64,000 nucleotides of DNA. Origin: DAITQM01 sp039794245. Its GTDB lineage: Bacteria > Pseudomonadota > Gammaproteobacteria > Xanthomonadales > Wenzhouxiangellaceae. The notes below the pieces were generated by a model. That model was not told where the DNA came from. It searched no databases and saw only the letters and a program-made list of their open reading frames with translations. Position numbers and translations under genes: made by a program. This document shows, piece after piece, positions 62,167 through 64,000 of this stretch (positions are counted from its first letter, which is position 1; the number at the start of each line of letters is the position of its first letter). The stretch is from positions 74,869 to 138,868 of the forward strand of contig JBDIVS010000005.1 of the NCBI GenBank assembly GCA_039794245.1, written 5' to 3'.

Positions 62167-63563
62167 AGGCTACCTCCCAGCCTGACGAACTCGTCCACGA
62201 TTCCCCCCTGCGAAGCATTTGGCACGAAGCTACGTATGACTCCCGCTTCATCGACGACGAGGAACGTGCGTCCTTCCCTGAAAATCGTAGCATTCGGAAT
62301 GGCCTGTGGACCTCGTCCGACCGTACCGGTTACGAAGCTGCCCGTCTCACGAGCTCTCGCAGCCAGCTCCGTTGCGTGCTGTATGAACTCTGTTCTACCA
62401 CCTGTTCCACCTGCAGCCCGGAACCGAGCTATCTGTTGCGCGAGCTTCTTGCCACCTGGCTGTGTGAGTTGCGCTGTCGCCCTTGTAACTATAGCAGCAT
62501 TCACTGAAATATTCTCAGCTACCTTTGTTCCAGCCTGCGATCCTTTTGCTATTGATGCAGTAAGAAATGCGCTCACAGCTTCTGCAGGTGCGCCCGCCAA
62601 AGATAATGTGAGTAGTGCAATTTCAAATTCTAGTTTTGGATCCTGAATGCTTCCGCATTCAGGGTTTACTTTCAAACACTCTGCCGCGAGATTATCAAAA
62701 CTGAACTGCGAGAATAATGCACTATTTATCTTCCCGAAGAAACCTCTTTCGTCGCTCGGTGGGAAAGTCACCTGGACACTGCCTAATTCATCTTGTGCGG
62801 CACCCAATGCTGCATTATTCAGTACTCTTCCGGTCGCACCCGTGGCTGTCGTTATTGCAACCTTACCATTATCCCCTTTGCCTTTAGAGATTGTTCCAAT
62901 TACGTTGCCATCTTCATCGACAATGTCATCGTGCTTACCCTCATCAATACGATCCAGACAATCTTGGAGCGTTTCTGTTTTAACACAAACGTACCCCGAT
63001 GGATCAAGCCCTGCCATCGGATTATTCATCAGATAGCTGTACGGATTCAGGCTCTGGCTGTTGGCCGGGAACTGAATCACCGGGTCAACGGACAGGAACC
63101 GCCCCAGGTTGTAATCGTAGGCCCGGCCGTTCATGTGGGTAATGGCGACGTTGTTCAGGTGCTCGTGGCCGGTGAAGCCACGGGTGGTCTGGTCGGGGCG
63201 GTTGAGGTCACCGAAATCGCCGGCGCCGTCGAGGCCGTTGCTGTCTCCCCAGTTGCCTTCCCTCGGCTTACCGAAGGGATCGAAGCCGCGGTCGGCATTC
63301 TGGACCGGATTGCCGGTCTCATCGGTCATGGCCACGATGCTGCCCAGGCGGTCTTTGTGCAGGTAGGTGATGCCGCTGTTCTGGCCGCTGGTTACATCCA
63401 CGGTGAAGACGCCGTAGTCGCCGAGGTACAGCTTGTGTAACGTTGAACTCTTTTGCTCGTACAGCTTATCCACGTAGAAGGTCCAGCGGCCGCTCTCGTC
63501 GCACTGATAATAACGCTGCTGGCCGCTACCATACCATAAGCAGCCCAAAAAACTACTGCACAC
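62163..63563 (-). CDS. Orphan Rhs C-terminal module with a toxin tip
   Basis: 466 residues from GTG 63563; a few upstream codons are open, then TGA. Residues 1-190 are the last Rhs/YD repeats and core (ITYLHKDRLGSIVAMTDETG, GFTGHEHLNNVAITHMNGRA, YDYNLGRFLSVDPVIQFPA) ending NPYSYLMNNPMAGLDPSGYV. Beyond this, composition becomes AT-richer and unrelated: a variable tip of about 275 residues with an Ala-rich helix pair and a compact C-terminus (TIFREGRTFLVVDEAGVIRS). That end pattern resembles BECR-fold RNases of the colicin D/E5 kind, only by eye. There is no signal, PAAR or shell, so delivery alone is unlikely; it may be a displaced recombination cassette. Confidence 0.75.
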   Translation of the reverse strand: MCSSFLGCLWYGSGQQRYYQCDESGRWTFYVDKLYEQKSSTLHKLYLGDYGVFTVDVTSGQNSGITYLHKDRLGSIVAMTDETGNPVQNADRGFDPFGKPREGNWGDSNGLDGAGDFGDLNRPDQTTRGFTGHEHLNNVAITHMNGRAYDYNLGRFLSVDPVIQFPANSQSLNPYSYLMNNPMAGLDPSGYVCVKTETLQDCLDRIDEGKHDDIVDEDGNVIGTISKGKGDNGKVAITTATGATGRVLNNAALGAAQDELGSVQVTFPPSDERGFFGKINSALFSQFSFDNLAAECLKVNPECGSIQDPKLEFEIALLTLSLAGAPAEAVSAFLTASIAKGSQAGTKVAENISVNAAIVTRATAQLTQPGGKKLAQQIARFRAAGGTGGRTEFIQHATELAARARETGSFVTGTVGRGPQAIPNATIFREGRTFLVVDEAGVIRSFVPNASQGGIVDEFVRLGGSL

Positions 63564-63687
63564 GCGTCCGGTGGCGTCCGGCGGTGCTCGAAATCCTCAT
63601 GTATTGGCATATACACTCCGGTTCCTGCGTTCCGGCAGCTACCACCACCCACGCGCGCTACGTTTTTGAAGCCACTTACACACAGTG

Positions 63688-63812
63688 TTCAGGACAGTCA
63701 TGAATGTGTGTTTTCAGGACAGTCATGGACAGCGTGTTCAGGACAGTCATGGAAAAGCGAGATCGAGGACAGACAGTCATCAAAGAGCGACAGCGTATTC
63801 AGGACAGTCATG
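63688..63812. repeat. Short spaced repeats 'ttcaggacagtcatg'
   Basis: Four good copies (63688, 63713, 63737, 63799) and one degenerate copy (63766) upstream of the Rhs module, spaced irregularly by 24-60 bp. The inverse core occurs downstream of the immunity gene. 63813-64000 shows no gene I can support. Confidence 0.65.
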
Positions 63813-64000
63813 AATACGAACCCGTCAACACCAAAACTGGCGATTCCATCGCCCGGCCGTGGTTGCCGGCTTGTCCTCACGATTGGGGGGCGAAAGGTGG
63901 CAGGAGAACAGAAAACGCCACATCATCCCATCTCTGCCACGTTACAAACGACTTCGACCGCCGGGCAGTGCCTGCCCGGAGTCAGTGGCTTGGGTCTTTG

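Noticed and set aside
63688..63812. Small CRISPR array
   Set aside because: Repeats of about 15 bp with irregular spacing and short, related intervals; no cas genes.

Overview
The window is GC-rich bacterial chromosome and most likely comes from a gammaproteobacterium. The evidence is gene order: mutY next to yggX, rsmD divergent from ftsY, rlmE divergent from yhbY, an ftsH-folP-glmM run, a sulfate ABC operon ending in a YezD-like gene, and pstSCAB-phoU. The GH13/GH97/flavin-halogenase group resembles polysaccharide-use loci of Xanthomonadales-like bacteria. I cannot name a genus.

Layout. 1-5.6 kb: alpha-glucan locus (GH13 amylase running off the left edge, GH97 alpha-glucosidase, divergent flavin-dependent halogenase). 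5.7-16.7 kb: mostly single genes (DUF6502 protein, a 48-residue secreted peptide, uvrB, a class I aminotransferase, a FimT/GspH-type pseudopilin, a LolA-like periplasmic protein, a very large BNR/VPS10-type exported protein, a nitrilase). 16.7-19.7 kb: a decay zone with a group II intron RT fragment beside tRNA-Gly(GCC), a multiply frameshifted flavoprotein gene and the 3' end of an alginate-export porin gene. 19.7-24.3 kb: sulfate uptake operon sbp-cysT-cysW-cysA-yezD-like, preceded by an Rrf2 regulator gene and a palindrome lying over the sbp promoter. 24.5-29.5 kb: infA, then pstSCAB-phoU. 29.6-32.7 kb: membrane-anchored spermidine-synthase-like protein. 33.0-34.8 kb: two paralogous type IV pilins; the second has a long GGGS/GGGN tail and a sigma-54-type promoter. 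35.0-39.2 kb: broken ISL3 transposase, calcineurin-type phosphatase, CotH-like protein, DUF4956 membrane protein. 39.2-41.0 kb: wreck of a V/A-type ATPase operon. 41.2-50.7 kb: housekeeping genes (glmM, folP, ftsH, rlmE, yhbY, Mth938-like gene, cytochrome c4, rho, degS/algW-like protease). 50.7-51.4 kb: integrase remnant and a dead HicBA module. 51.6-59.6 kb: dcd, mrp, a double glycosyltransferase, rsmD, ftsY, mutY, yggX. 59.6-64 kb: an intact IS3-family element, a RAYT remnant and an orphan Rhs toxin tip with its presumed immunity gene, bracketed by inverted short repeats.

A recurring theme is small mobile elements. At least six loci carry the same 15-20 bp inverted terminus as the broken ISL3 transposase, which suggests a family of non-autonomous derivatives; several abut or supply the stop codon of a neighbouring gene. 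The most unusual protein-coding feature is the glycine-tailed pilin at 33847-34758. Many very long open frames on the opposite strand of real genes are shadows caused by high GC and are omitted.
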